Assembly (NCBI GenBank): GCA_002711845.1
Contig: PASF01000002.1
Coordinates: forward strand, 410,224 to 474,223
Origin: Gammaproteobacteria bacterium
GTDB lineage: Bacteria; Pseudomonadota; Gammaproteobacteria; Pseudomonadales; Pseudohongiellaceae
Length of the DNA stretch: 64,000 nucleotides
Direction of reading: 5' to 3'
Shown one piece after another: positions 17,273-26,089 of the stretch (positions are counted from its first letter, which is position 1; each line of letters starts with the position of its first letter). A program made the translations under genes and the position numbers. The notes below the pieces were generated by a model, which was not told the origin of the DNA, ran no database searches, and saw nothing but the letters and a program-made list of their open reading frames with translations.

Positions 17273-17987
17273 GCTGGCTGAGGGTGATGCGCATGCTTTC
17301 GATGCTGTTGTTGCGCAGCAGTCGTTCCGCCTGCATCATCTCATCGCGCGAACCATAGGGGCCGGCCTGCACCAGAAACAGGGTTCGTCCCGGCAGGTCC
17401 TCCTGCCGCACGCGGGCATCGAGGCCGATAGCCCGCAGTCGGGCGGCCTGGGCATTGGCGGCCGTCTGCTGTCTGAAAGCACCGGCCTGCAGCATGAACA
17501 TGGCGGTGGGTGCCGACGCGACGACAGTCTCTGGCGCCGCTGCCGGTGTCGAGGTGCCTGACGCGCTGGGCTGTTCAGTCGCCGACTGTGGCGCGGTCGT
17601 CGGGGTGTCGGCGGCGGTTGCCGCCGTGGGGGCATTGATCGGCGTTGCATCCACCACCACTTCGTAGTTGGGCAATTCCTGGTAGAACTCAAGTTGCAGA
17701 CGCGCTGCCTCGCGCTCCTGTTCCGCAGACAGGTCCCCATCATCTGCATCGGTGCTGTCAGCGGCAGTGGCAAGCTCTGCCGGCGTCACCTCACGGGAGG
17801 TGTCATTGGCCTGGCCGGGCGCCGGCGGCAGCACTCCGCTCAGGTAGACCAGCAGGCTGATAAACACGCCCACGGCAATACCTGTCAGCAGGCCGGTGAG
17901 CAGCAGCCCCACGCTGGCGCTCGAGGGCTGAGGCTCCGGCTCGGCCAGCGGCGTGCGAGTACGTTGTTTGGCGAAATCCTGAACCAT
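17268..17987 (-). CDS. SPOR-domain protein, FtsN-like
   Basis: A 239-residue bitopic membrane protein: cytoplasmic basic N-terminus, one membrane helix (about residues 26-50), a long Ala/Pro/Thr-rich periplasmic linker and a C-terminal SPOR domain (about 165-239; FMLQAGAFRQQTAANAQAAR, LVQAGPYGSRDE). SPOR domains bind denuded septal peptidoglycan. The position between priA and hslV is that of ftsN in many relatives, so a divisome role is likely, although sequence alone does not separate FtsN from other SPOR proteins. Confidence 0.8.
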   Translation of the reverse strand: MVQDFAKQRTRTPLAEPEPQPSSASVGLLLTGLLTGIAVGVFISLLVYLSGVLPPAPGQANDTSREVTPAELATAADSTDADDGDLSAEQEREAARLQLEFYQELPNYEVVVDATPINAPTAATAADTPTTAPQSATEQPSASGTSTPAAAPETVVASAPTAMFMLQAGAFRQQTAANAQAARLRAIGLDARVRQEDLPGRTLFLVQAGPYGSRDEMMQAERLLRNNSIESMRITLSQP

Positions 17988-18045
17988 GATACGAGCTGTC
18001 CTTCTTGCTGTTCTGGTGATTGTGTGATGACGTGCCCTGTGCGGC

Positions 18046-20124
18046 TTATATCATATCCTGCGGGTCGACATCGACTGACCAGCGCACGTTGCGTTTCGTG
18101 TTCATCTGCTCCAGTTGCAGACACAGCACCGGCAACAGCGTCTGCAGGTCAGCGCGCTGGGGACTGCGCAACAGTAGCTGTTGACGGTAGCGATTGGCGC
18201 GTTTTTCCATCGGTGCCGGCAACGGGCCACTGATCTGTACCTGGTGTCCGTTCGGCATCTGCCCCAGCAGGTCCTCGGCCTGCGCTCGCGCGGCGCTCAG
18301 GAACTGTGCCGGGGCACCGGCGTTGATGGCTTCCGCGCGCAGTATTGCCAGCGCCGCAAAAGGCGGCATGCCAGCCTGCCGGCGCTCGTCCAGCAATTGC
18401 GTCGCCAGTGCATGATACCCCTGATTGATCAGCATCTGCAGTGATTGATGTGTACTGTGTCGAGTCTGTATCAGCACTTCACCCGATCTGTCCGTGTTGT
18501 CGGCGCGTCCAGCCCGGCCAGAGACCTGCACCAGCAATTGCGCCATGAACTCCTGACCGCGGAAGTCGGCACTGAACAGGCCGCTGTCGGCATCGAGCAC
18601 GGCGACCAGGGTGACGGCCGGAAAATGATGACCTTTGGCCAGCATCTGCGTCCCCACCAGAATACAGGGCGTACCCTGATTGATTTCTGCCAGCAGGTCG
18701 TCCAGTTCGTGCTTGCGGCTGGTTGCGTCCCGGTCGACCCGGATCACGCGTGTCTCCGGGAAGTGGCGTTGCAACAGGGCCTCGCTGCGTTCAGTGCCCA
18801 TGCCCACCGCCAGCATGGCTTTGCCCTGGCACTCCGGGCAGTGTGTGTGCACGGGTTCGCGCCGTTCACAGTGATGACAACGCAGATGCACCGGGGTGCG
18901 ATGCAGGGTCATGCGGGCGTCGCAGTGTCGGCACTCAGCCGTCCAGCCGCAGTCCCGGCACTGCAGGACGGGTGCGAAGCCGCGGCGATTGATAAAAACC
19001 AGAGCCTGGTTACCTTTGCCTACATGCTGTCGGATGGCACGAATAAGATCGGTTGAGAAGCCGTCTTCCAGCGTCTGGCTGCTGGTATCAATCAGCCGGG
19101 TGACCGGCAACCTGGCATTGCCCGGCCGCCGGGTCAGACGCAGATGCCGGTAGCGCCCGCTGAGGGCATTGTGCAGGCTTTCCAGGCTGGGGGTGGCAGA
19201 GCCAAGCACGATGGGAATGGTCTCGCTTTGCGCGCGTATTACACCCAGGTCGCGGGCTGAGTAGCGAAACCCATCCTGCTGTTTGAATGAGCTGTCGTGC
19301 TCTTCATCAATCACGATCAGGCCCGGCCGCGCCAGCGGCGTGAAGATGGCAGAGCGGGTGCCGATGATGATGTCGGCCTCGCCTTGCGCTGCCGCCAGCC
19401 AGGCATTCAGGCGCTGCCGTGGTGTCAGGCCGGAATGCATGATGGCGACGCTTTTCTGCGGGAAGCGCTGCCGGAAGCGAGCGACGGTTTGCGGGGTCAG
19501 GCTGATTTCCGGCACCAGTACCAGCACCTGACGCTCGCGTGCCAGGGTATCGCTGATAACCTGCAGGTAAATCTCGGTTTTGCCGCTGCCGGTGACGCCG
19601 TCCAGCAGGAAACACTGGAACGCCCCGTGCGCCGCACAAATGGCATCACGCGCCCGCTGTTGCTCGTCTGTGAGCTCGTCATCACGGGCCGGATGGTCCA
19701 GCTCTGTGGTGCCGGTCAGCAGTGTATCGCTTTTGCGTTTTTTGATACCTGCCTGAGCTTTGCCCCGCAGTCCGGTGGGCATCAGCGTATGCAATGCATC
19801 ACCGACCGGATGTTGATAGTAACGTGCGGCCCATAACCACAGTTTAAGCAGGTGCCCCGGGATCAGCGACGTCTGGTCGAGTATTTCGATAGCGGGTTTC
19901 AGCTTGTCAGCACTGACCTGAGTGGTATCACTGACTTCCAGCAGAATCCCGGTCAGTTCGCGATTGCCGAACGGAACGCGAAGACGTATGCCCGGTTGCA
20001 GGATGTCTGGCGTCGTGGAGCTGTCGATGGGCAGGGCGTAATCAAAGCTGCGGCGCAGAGGGGAAGGCACGGCCACTCGCAATATCGTGACGGGCTCTGC
20101 TGCGCTGGCGGGTGTGGCTGTCAT
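18046..20124 (-). CDS. priA: Primosomal replication restart helicase PriA
   Basis: A 692-residue superfamily 2 DNA helicase that restarts collapsed replication forks. The N-terminal 3'-end-binding domain (VAVPSPLRRSFDYALP, RVPFGNRELTGI), Walker A (GVTGSGKTEIYLQ), DEEH box, and the zinc region with paired cysteines (CRDCGW, CRHCDA, CHHCERR, CPECQ) are all visible. ATG 20124 matches family N-termini; a longer in-frame extension to 20229 is not needed. argS, often next, is absent. Confidence 0.96.
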   Translation of the reverse strand: MTATPASAAEPVTILRVAVPSPLRRSFDYALPIDSSTTPDILQPGIRLRVPFGNRELTGILLEVSDTTQVSADKLKPAIEILDQTSLIPGHLLKLWLWAARYYQHPVGDALHTLMPTGLRGKAQAGIKKRKSDTLLTGTTELDHPARDDELTDEQQRARDAICAAHGAFQCFLLDGVTGSGKTEIYLQVISDTLARERQVLVLVPEISLTPQTVARFRQRFPQKSVAIMHSGLTPRQRLNAWLAAAQGEADIIIGTRSAIFTPLARPGLIVIDEEHDSSFKQQDGFRYSARDLGVIRAQSETIPIVLGSATPSLESLHNALSGRYRHLRLTRRPGNARLPVTRLIDTSSQTLEDGFSTDLIRAIRQHVGKGNQALVFINRRGFAPVLQCRDCGWTAECRHCDARMTLHRTPVHLRCHHCERREPVHTHCPECQGKAMLAVGMGTERSEALLQRHFPETRVIRVDRDATSRKHELDDLLAEINQGTPCILVGTQMLAKGHHFPAVTLVAVLDADSGLFSADFRGQEFMAQLLVQVSGRAGRADNTDRSGEVLIQTRHSTHQSLQMLINQGYHALATQLLDERRQAGMPPFAALAILRAEAINAGAPAQFLSAARAQAEDLLGQMPNGHQVQISGPLPAPMEKRANRYRQQLLLRSPQRADLQTLLPVLCLQLEQMNTKRNVRWSVDVDPQDMI

Positions 20125-20338
20125 GAACACAGGATTCCGGGGTGTGTCAGCCTGGCGCCGACACACAAGTGATCGGGATCTGCGCCTGACCCCGGGCAGG
20201 GTCGGGAAGCAGAAGCCCGGCGTAATCAATAAGACCCAGTATAACTGGTTTTAGACTGGGCTGGCTTCCATTATACTGTATCGCGGCCTGGCGCTTTTGT
20301 TCGGCCCGCCGGCAATCGAGATCGACCACGGAGTAAGG

Positions 20339-20674
20339 ATGAGCAAACGTCACGAACCCAGTAGCCCGGAGCCTGGCAAAGAACTGCAGGAACTGAGAAA
20401 GCAGATAGACCGCCTTGATCAGAGTCTGGTTCTGCTGCTCGCCAACCGGTTTGCATTAACGCGCAAGGTAGGAGAAATCAAGGCTCGCGCCCGGCTGGAG
20501 TCCTTTGATCCTCAGCGTGAAGCGCAAAAGCTGATGGATATTCGTGATGCCTGCACCCGGCATGAGCTCAATCCTGACATGATGGCGGATATTCTGGCCC
20601 AGGTCATGCGCGAAACTGTCAGCAATCATGAGCGTATTAAGGCCGAAATTGCGCAGTCACTTGCGTCCGGCTGA
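20339..20674 (+). CDS. Chorismate mutase (monofunctional AroQ type)
   Basis: A 111-residue all-helical chorismate mutase converting chorismate to prephenate. The core ELRKQIDRLDQSLVLLLANR, FALTRKVGEIKA and FDPQREA carry the Arg and Lys residues that bind the substrate in AroQ enzymes. There is no fused prephenate dehydratase or dehydrogenase and no signal peptide, so it is cytoplasmic. ATG 20339 has GGAGTAAGG upstream. It is divergent from priA. Confidence 0.88.
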   Translation: MSKRHEPSSPEPGKELQELRKQIDRLDQSLVLLLANRFALTRKVGEIKARARLESFDPQREAQKLMDIRDACTRHELNPDMMADILAQVMRETVSNHERIKAEIAQSLASG

Positions 20675-20688
20675 TTCTCTGCTACAAT
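20661..20688 (+). promoter_or_regulatory. Probable promoter of rpmE
   Basis: TTGCGT (20661-20666), 16 bases, TACAAT (20683-20688) is a fair sigma-70 match overlapping the 3' end of the chorismate mutase gene. It would give an rpmE leader of about 130 nt. Confidence 0.5.
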
Positions 20689-20761
20689 GGCGCCCCTTTT
20701 TCCAAAGTCCTGCGGAACATTCCTTTTCCGTAGTTGCTGACTCAGGTATGGTGCCATGGCG

Positions 20762-20806
20762 CTGGCAACCCGCTTAACGGGTTGGGCGATGTGGTGGCGA
20801 TGCCAG
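20762..20806 (+). promoter_or_regulatory. Structured rpmE leader (candidate L31 autoregulatory element)
   Basis: CAACCCG (20766-20772) pairs perfectly with CGGGTTG (20778-20784). An outer stem CTGGCA (20762-20767) / TGCCAG (20801-20806) shares two bases with it, so the two are at least partly exclusive. The element ends 19 bp before the rpmE ATG. Ribosomal protein L31 leaders are known in gammaproteobacteria; assignment to that class needs a covariance-model match. Confidence 0.4.
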
Positions 20807-20825
20807 TTAAATATGAGGTAATACC

Positions 20826-21038
20826 ATGAAAGCCGATATCCACCCGAAATACCAGGCCATCAAGGCCACCTGCAGCTGCGGTAACGTGATTGAAACCCGT
20901 TCTACCATCGGCAAGGACATCCTGGTTGACGTTTGTGCGCAGTGCCACCCGTTCTACACGGGCAAGCAGAAGATCATGGACAGTGCCGGCCGTATCGATC
21001 GCTTCAACAAGCGTTTCGGCAATCGCACACTGAAGTAA
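20826..21038 (+). CDS. rpmE: 50S ribosomal protein L31 (zinc-binding form)
   Basis: A 70-residue large-subunit protein, [20 protein letters not shown] at the start and [14 protein letters not shown] after. The CxC and CxxC cysteines show the zinc-binding C+ type, not the zinc-free paralogue. GAGGTAA lies just before ATG 20826. A strong terminator follows. Confidence 0.97.
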   Translation: MKADIHPKYQAIKATCSCGNVIETRSTIGKDILVDVCAQCHPFYTGKQKIMDSAGRIDRFNKRFGNRTLK

Positions 21039-21070
21039 TCGCCAGCGGGTATCGGCAAACTTGCCAGATA

Positions 21071-21111
21071 AAATGGCCTTGTCAGCGTTCAGCGACAAGG
21101 CCATTTTTTTT
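21071..21111 (+). terminator. Rho-independent terminator after rpmE
   Basis: AAATGGCCTTGTC (21071-21083) pairs perfectly with GACAAGGCCATTT (21094-21106) around a 10-nt loop, followed by a T-run to 21111. On the minus strand it also ends in several T residues, so it may serve the convergent PBP1A gene as well. Confidence 0.92.
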
Positions 21112-21130
21112 GGCGAGTGCGCAAGGCTTG

Positions 21131-23581
21131 CTAGAATATAGTTTCCGTGGACAGACTTTCGTCGTTGTTGCGGTTGGATGTGTCTGCCGGCCGGCGGCTG
21201 TTGTCGGCGGGAGCGGTCTCCGCCATAAACACCTCAAATGTGGTATTGGCCTGTCCGGGGCGGGCGATCTGCCCGGTATTTCTGTCAATCAGGCGATCGA
21301 CCAGGCCGTTGGGGCGGGGCATGGTGTTTTCCGGTGTGTCCGCCAGCGCTACTTTCATGAAGTCTATCCAGATGGGTACGGCCACCGTCGCACCCTGTTC
21401 CGACTCACCCAGCGCTTCCGGCTGATCAAAACCAACAAATACACTGGTGGAGATATCGCGATTGAATCCGGTGAACCAGACTTCCGCGGGCCCGTTGGTT
21501 GTGCCGGTTTTGCCCATCAGGTCGCGACGCTCGAATTCACGATTTACGCGACGACCGCTGCCCTCTTCGACAACGCTGCGCAGCATGGTGTTCATGATGT
21601 AGGCCACCCGGGGGTCGGTTACCTGTTCCGCCTTCAGCGGTGCCGGCTGCGTGTCGGCCAATGGCTCACGATCCTGAATATCGGTTTCTGCCTCGCCGTC
21701 GAGCACGGCCGTTGCCGCCAATGGCGCACCGGTCGCAGATTGCGTGGCGGACCCGGCGTCACAGTTGTCGTCGCAGACGGTGGGTTGTCGCGCGCGGTAC
21801 ACGATGCCGTCCAGTGTGGAGATGGTTTTGATGAACGTGGGTTCAATGCGATAACCACCGTTGGCAATCATGGCGTAACCGGTGGCCATCTGCAGAGGTT
21901 GCACGTCCTGGCTGCCCAGTGCCACCGTCAGGTCATTGCGTGGAAACGTGTCGGTGTTGAAGCCGAAACGGGCAGCAAAGTCGAACAGTTTGCTGGTTCC
22001 CAGCTGGTCATAAAGTCGCACGGCCGGCACATTGCGGGAATCCTTGAAGGCATTGCGCAGCGTGATCGGGCCAACAAAATTGCGTTCAAAATTCTGTGGG
22101 CGATAGTCACCGCGAGCAAACGGCGCATCATTGATCAGCGTTGCCGGGTTGTAACCGTCCTCTATGGCAGCGCCGTACAGGAAGGCCTTGAAGCCGGAGC
22201 CGGGGGGACGCGATGCCAGCGCACGATTAACCTGGCTATACTGAAAGTCGTAACCGCCGACCAGGGCCAGGATGTCGCCATTGTCAGGCGAAACCGATAC
22301 CAGCGCGCCCTGAATCTCCGGCACCTGCCCCAACTGCAGTGCACTGCCGGTGCGACGGACGCGGATCAGATCGCCAACATCGGCGACATCACTGGCCTGC
22401 TGGGGCGGCGGCCAGGCGTTATCGCGGGAGATAAAGGGGCGGGCCCACTCCAGACCGGCCCACTCAATGGTGCCTTCACTGCCATCGCGGAACAGCACAT
22501 CCAGGCTGCGCGCGTTGACCCGGGTCACCACAGCCGGTTGATGATTGCCATAAGTAGGCGTGACATTGAGGTCCTGCAGCCAGCGCTCTCGGGGGTCCTC
22601 GCCGACGACTGGCAGTTTTGCCTCGGGGCCCCGATAGCCATGTCGGCGGTCATAGTAGTTTTCCAGTCCACTGCGCAAGGCGCTGGTTGCGGCGGCCTGC
22701 ATTTTGCTGTCAATGCTGGTCACCACTTCGATACCCAGGCGATAGATATCATCGCCGTACAGTTCAAACAGCTCCTGCCTGACCATTTCGGCTACGTAGG
22801 GGGCATTCACTTCGATGTTACGCAGGTGGCGCCTGGCAGCAATGGGTTCGGCCAGGGCAGTAGCATGCTGGCCACGATCAATCATGCCTTGCGCCAGCAT
22901 CTTGTTGATGACCACGTCGCGGCGGCCCTGGGCACGGCCCGGATCGGTGACCGGGTTGCATACCGACGGGCAGGGCAGCAGGGACACCATGGTGGCAAAC
23001 TCACCCAGCGTCATTTCATCCACTGACTTGTCATAGTAGACCGCTGCCGCTGCGCTGATGCCGTCAGCGCCCTGGCCGAAGTACACCAGGTTCAGGTAAA
23101 GCGTGAGGATTTCCTCTTTGCTCAACTCCTGCTGAATACGCAGCGCGAACGGTATTTCCTTGAGCTTGCGTGCATAAACATTGTCGCTGTCGAAAGAGAT
23201 GTTGTTGGCCAGCTGCATGGTAATGGTGCTGCCGCCACCCAGATTGACGCCGCGCAGGAAACCATAAAAACCTCGCACCAGGCCGCGAAAATCAACGCCC
23301 GGGTGCGAGTAAAAGCGGGCGTCTTCGCTGGCAATGACAGCCTGCACCATCAAAGGCGGGATTTCCTCGTAGGTAATGGGGTCGCGACGCACACCGATTT
23401 CCTCAATCAGTTTGTGGTCTGCGGTGAGGATACGAAGCGGCGTTTCCAACTGCACTTCACGGTAACTTTCTGCCGACGGCAATTGAGGTGACAGGTAGAG
23501 ATAGGCCGCCGATGCCACCATAAAAATGCCGCTTAAGCAGAATACGCCAAACCAGAACAGTACTTTTAAGGTTTTCAGCAT
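21131..23581 (-). CDS. mrcA: Penicillin-binding protein 1A (bifunctional class A PBP)
   Basis: An 816-residue inner-membrane peptidoglycan synthase. One N-terminal membrane helix, a GT51 glycosyltransferase domain (VIASEDARFYSHPGVDFRG and GGSTITMQLANN), an OB-like insert and a transpeptidase domain. The active-site Ser is in PPGSGFKAFLY near residue 460 (S-x-x-K kept, although SGFK replaces the more usual SSFK), with SRN and KTGTTNG as the other two motifs. A TATAAT box at 23643-23648 on the minus strand is a likely -10. It is divergent from pilM, as in Pseudomonas (ponA). Confidence 0.96.
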   Translation of the reverse strand: MLKTLKVLFWFGVFCLSGIFMVASAAYLYLSPQLPSAESYREVQLETPLRILTADHKLIEEIGVRRDPITYEEIPPLMVQAVIASEDARFYSHPGVDFRGLVRGFYGFLRGVNLGGGSTITMQLANNISFDSDNVYARKLKEIPFALRIQQELSKEEILTLYLNLVYFGQGADGISAAAAVYYDKSVDEMTLGEFATMVSLLPCPSVCNPVTDPGRAQGRRDVVINKMLAQGMIDRGQHATALAEPIAARRHLRNIEVNAPYVAEMVRQELFELYGDDIYRLGIEVVTSIDSKMQAAATSALRSGLENYYDRRHGYRGPEAKLPVVGEDPRERWLQDLNVTPTYGNHQPAVVTRVNARSLDVLFRDGSEGTIEWAGLEWARPFISRDNAWPPPQQASDVADVGDLIRVRRTGSALQLGQVPEIQGALVSVSPDNGDILALVGGYDFQYSQVNRALASRPPGSGFKAFLYGAAIEDGYNPATLINDAPFARGDYRPQNFERNFVGPITLRNAFKDSRNVPAVRLYDQLGTSKLFDFAARFGFNTDTFPRNDLTVALGSQDVQPLQMATGYAMIANGGYRIEPTFIKTISTLDGIVYRARQPTVCDDNCDAGSATQSATGAPLAATAVLDGEAETDIQDREPLADTQPAPLKAEQVTDPRVAYIMNTMLRSVVEEGSGRRVNREFERRDLMGKTGTTNGPAEVWFTGFNRDISTSVFVGFDQPEALGESEQGATVAVPIWIDFMKVALADTPENTMPRPNGLVDRLIDRNTGQIARPGQANTTFEVFMAETAPADNSRRPADTSNRNNDESLSTETIF

Positions 23582-23739
23582 GCAGGCAGTCCCGTGCGGA
23601 TCGGTCAGGTGACGTTGGCTCGGTTTTACGTAAACTGAGGCGATTATATACTTCCTTGACCGGGAATTCTTGTGATAAATCCCGGCACAACCGGCAGAAA
23701 TCCGCTAATAAACCTATGTGAAGGCCATGGAGGGCGATC

Positions 23740-24684
23740 ATGCTGGGTATAGATATAGGTGTGTCGGCAATCAAGCTTGCGGTCATGCGTCGTCAGCGCC
23801 GCGGCTGGGCTCTGCAGGCCTGTGCCGTGCAGCCGCTGCCGTGTAGCATGCCCGGCCGCTGTGGGCTGGACAGTGAGATCGTGCGAGACGCCCTGAGAAG
23901 CAGCGTGGCCGATTTGCCGGTGCGGGTGCGCGATGCGACGGTGGCCGTGGCCAGTGCGGACGCGATTACCCGTACCATCAGTCTGGAGGCGGGCCTGGGT
24001 GACCAGGATCTGGAGAACCGGATGGCAGTCGAGGCCGGACAGCACCTGCCGTTTGCCCTGTCCGAGGCCAGCATGGACTTTTGCCGGCTGCCTGACCATG
24101 GCAGGGCCTGCAGACCGGATCAGGACGCGCTGCTGGTGGCATGCCGCCGCACCGAGGTGATGCGGCGGGTGGCGCTGCTTGAACAGTGTGACCTCCGTGC
24201 CGTCGTGGTTGATCTGGATGCCCTGGCGCTGTCACGGGTGGTCGGGGACGCGGGTCCGGATACCGTCCAGGTAGTGCTTGATCTGGGTGCGTGTGGCTTT
24301 CGCCTGCATGCGTTTGCGCAAGGCCGACTGCTGTACAGCCGCACTCACCAGGCGGGGGTGTCCTCACTGGCCGGGCCGGCAGCGCTGTCGTCACAGGTCG
24401 CGGAGCCAGCCCCGGTGTCCGGGCTGGTTCAGGAGATCCGGCGGGCTATCCAGCTATTTCTGATATCCACCGCCTGTGAGCAGGAGGTCATCATCAAGCT
24501 GGCAGGCGGGCAGGCTGTGCTGCCCGGACTGACGGATGGGATCTCGACCGCTTGCGGTCGGCCCGTCAGCCGGGTGCAGATGTTGCCAGACCTGACCGTA
24601 CATGCCCGGGTCAGGCAGGCGTTCTGGCAGGCATCGGTACCGCGGTTGTCGCTGGCCTGCGCACTGGCAATGAGGTGCCGGTGA
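23740..24684 (+). CDS. pilM: Type IV pilus assembly ATPase-like protein PilM
   Basis: A 314-residue actin/FtsA-like cytoplasmic protein that binds the PilN N-terminus. MLGIDIGVSAIKLAVMRRQ is the first phosphate-binding loop, VVDLDALALSRV and LDLGACGFRLHAF follow. It is shorter than typical PilM (about 350 residues). ATG 23740 has GGAG upstream. The stop overlaps the pilN start (TGATG). Confidence 0.88.
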   Translation: MLGIDIGVSAIKLAVMRRQRRGWALQACAVQPLPCSMPGRCGLDSEIVRDALRSSVADLPVRVRDATVAVASADAITRTISLEAGLGDQDLENRMAVEAGQHLPFALSEASMDFCRLPDHGRACRPDQDALLVACRRTEVMRRVALLEQCDLRAVVVDLDALALSRVVGDAGPDTVQVVLDLGACGFRLHAFAQGRLLYSRTHQAGVSSLAGPAALSSQVAEPAPVSGLVQEIRRAIQLFLISTACEQEVIIKLAGGQAVLPGLTDGISTACGRPVSRVQMLPDLTVHARVRQAFWQASVPRLSLACALAMRCR

Positions 24685-25283
24685 TGGCTATCACGCGCGC
24701 CCCCCGAATCAATCTGCTGCCCTGGCGGGAGGCCAGGCAGTTGCGCCGGCGTCAACTGTTTCTAAGCAGCGTCGCTGCTGCCGTGGTGCTGACACTGCTG
24801 TGCGTCGCTGCCGCTTTCATGCGGGTGCAGGCAGCCCTGGCCGCGCGCGAACATGACAATGCCATTCTGGGCGAGCGCATCATCCGGTTGCAGCAGCGTG
24901 CCGATGAATCGCATGCGCTGTCTGCAGACTTACAGCGACAGCAGTCAGCATTTGCGTTCGTCAGGCAGATACACGCCACCCGCATCAGATCGACGAGACT
25001 GCTGTCCGAACTTGCGCAGACCCGACAACCGGGCGTGATGCTCGGCGAGTTGCACTTTGAGCATCCGGTCATCGAATTGACCGGGTCTGCCGAGTCGGCC
25101 GGGCACGCCAGCCAGTGGCTGCGCAGGCTGGAGACGCGCGATGACACGGCGGCGGCCGAGCTGCAGGCACTGTATCTGAACCCACCGGGTCAGGCTGATA
25201 AGTCACGTGATTATTTTTACCGGATACGGCTCGCACTGCACGGCGCAGGCGTCGAGTACACGCCGCCCGGACAAGCGCCGTGA
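24684..25283 (+). CDS. pilN: Type IV pilus inner-membrane protein PilN
   Basis: A 199-residue bitopic protein. The N-terminal INLLPWRE motif, which docks onto PilM, is exact (RINLLPWREARQLRRRQ), followed by a membrane helix and a coiled-coil/ferredoxin-like periplasmic domain. It starts at ATG 24684 overlapping the pilM stop and ends in the same TGATG arrangement with pilO. Confidence 0.9.
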   Translation: MAITRAPRINLLPWREARQLRRRQLFLSSVAAAVVLTLLCVAAAFMRVQAALAAREHDNAILGERIIRLQQRADESHALSADLQRQQSAFAFVRQIHATRIRSTRLLSELAQTRQPGVMLGELHFEHPVIELTGSAESAGHASQWLRRLETRDDTAAAELQALYLNPPGQADKSRDYFYRIRLALHGAGVEYTPPGQAP

Positions 25284-26089
25284 TGCGTTGGCACGCCACT
25301 ATCAGGCGCCAATTCTGGCACAGCCTGCGGGACTTTGACTGGTCGGAGCTGCGCTATTGGTCCACCTGCGGTTACTGGCCATTTGCAGTCCATGCATTGG
25401 CATGCGCCGGCACGGTAGTGCTGATCGCGCTGATATCCTGGCTGATCCTGGCGCCGGGCCTGATCGACTCCTGGCGTCATGCGTTGGCGCGGGCCTCAGC
25501 GCTGGCCGGTGAACAGGCCGTGCTGACATCACAGCTGCGCGCCGGGTCGGCAGCCAATATCAGCCTGGCCTGGCAACATGGGCCAGCTTCCGTTGTTTAT
25601 CAACAGTTGCTGACCGCAGCGACCATGCCCGGCGCCCTGGATCAATTGCGTGCCAGGGCAGCCGCGCGGGGGATTGCGGTATCAGCGCTGCGGCCGCAGC
25701 AAAAATGGCAACAGCATGGACAACAGGCTTTTACGATCATGTTAGAGGTGCAGGCCAGCAGGCTGCAGCTGGCAGCGCTGCTGGCCGATATCCGGGCGCT
25801 GCCGATGGCGCTGAGCATTCAGCAGGCTGACTGGCAACAGGCGTCGGACAAGGCCAGGCTTACGCTGTTCCTGGTGGTCTCTGAACACGCCGCGGACAGG
25901 GGCACGCACAGGCGCGAAGACAACCATGATGGCCAGGCAAAGGCGCCTGCCGGTCAGGCCGGCGCGGCGCACACCCCCTGGCGCCGCGTGGCTTTTATTC
26001 AACGCGGCAATGACTACCTGGAAGTGTTGCGCGATGCCCACGGTGCCACCAGGCGTCGTCGTGGCAAGGTCAAGGAGGGTGAAGAATGA
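25283..26089 (+). CDS. pilO: PilO-type protein with C-terminal PilP-like tail
   Basis: A 268-residue protein with a cytoplasmic N-terminus, one membrane helix (about residues 34-57), coiled coil and a PilO-like ferredoxin domain to about residue 200. Then comes a polar linker and a short basic C-terminal block (RRVAFIQRGNDYLEVLRDAH) that resembles the last beta-hairpin of PilP/GspC proteins. No separate pilP exists between this gene and pilQ. A fusion with a relic of PilP is my interpretation. GTG 25280 is also possible. Confidence 0.75.
   Translation: MRWHATIRRQFWHSLRDFDWSELRYWSTCGYWPFAVHALACAGTVVLIALISWLILAPGLIDSWRHALARASALAGEQAVLTSQLRAGSAANISLAWQHGPASVVYQQLLTAATMPGALDQLRARAAARGIAVSALRPQQKWQQHGQQAFTIMLEVQASRLQLAALLADIRALPMALSIQQADWQQASDKARLTLFLVVSEHAADRGTHRREDNHDGQAKAPAGQAGAAHTPWRRVAFIQRGNDYLEVLRDAHGATRRRRGKVKEGEE

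Noticed and set aside
20933-23026. A 697-codon plus-strand open frame
   Set aside because: It is antisense to PBP1A and to the end of rpmE, both of which have full family motifs; its product shows no recognisable domain and reflects GC-rich codon bias.
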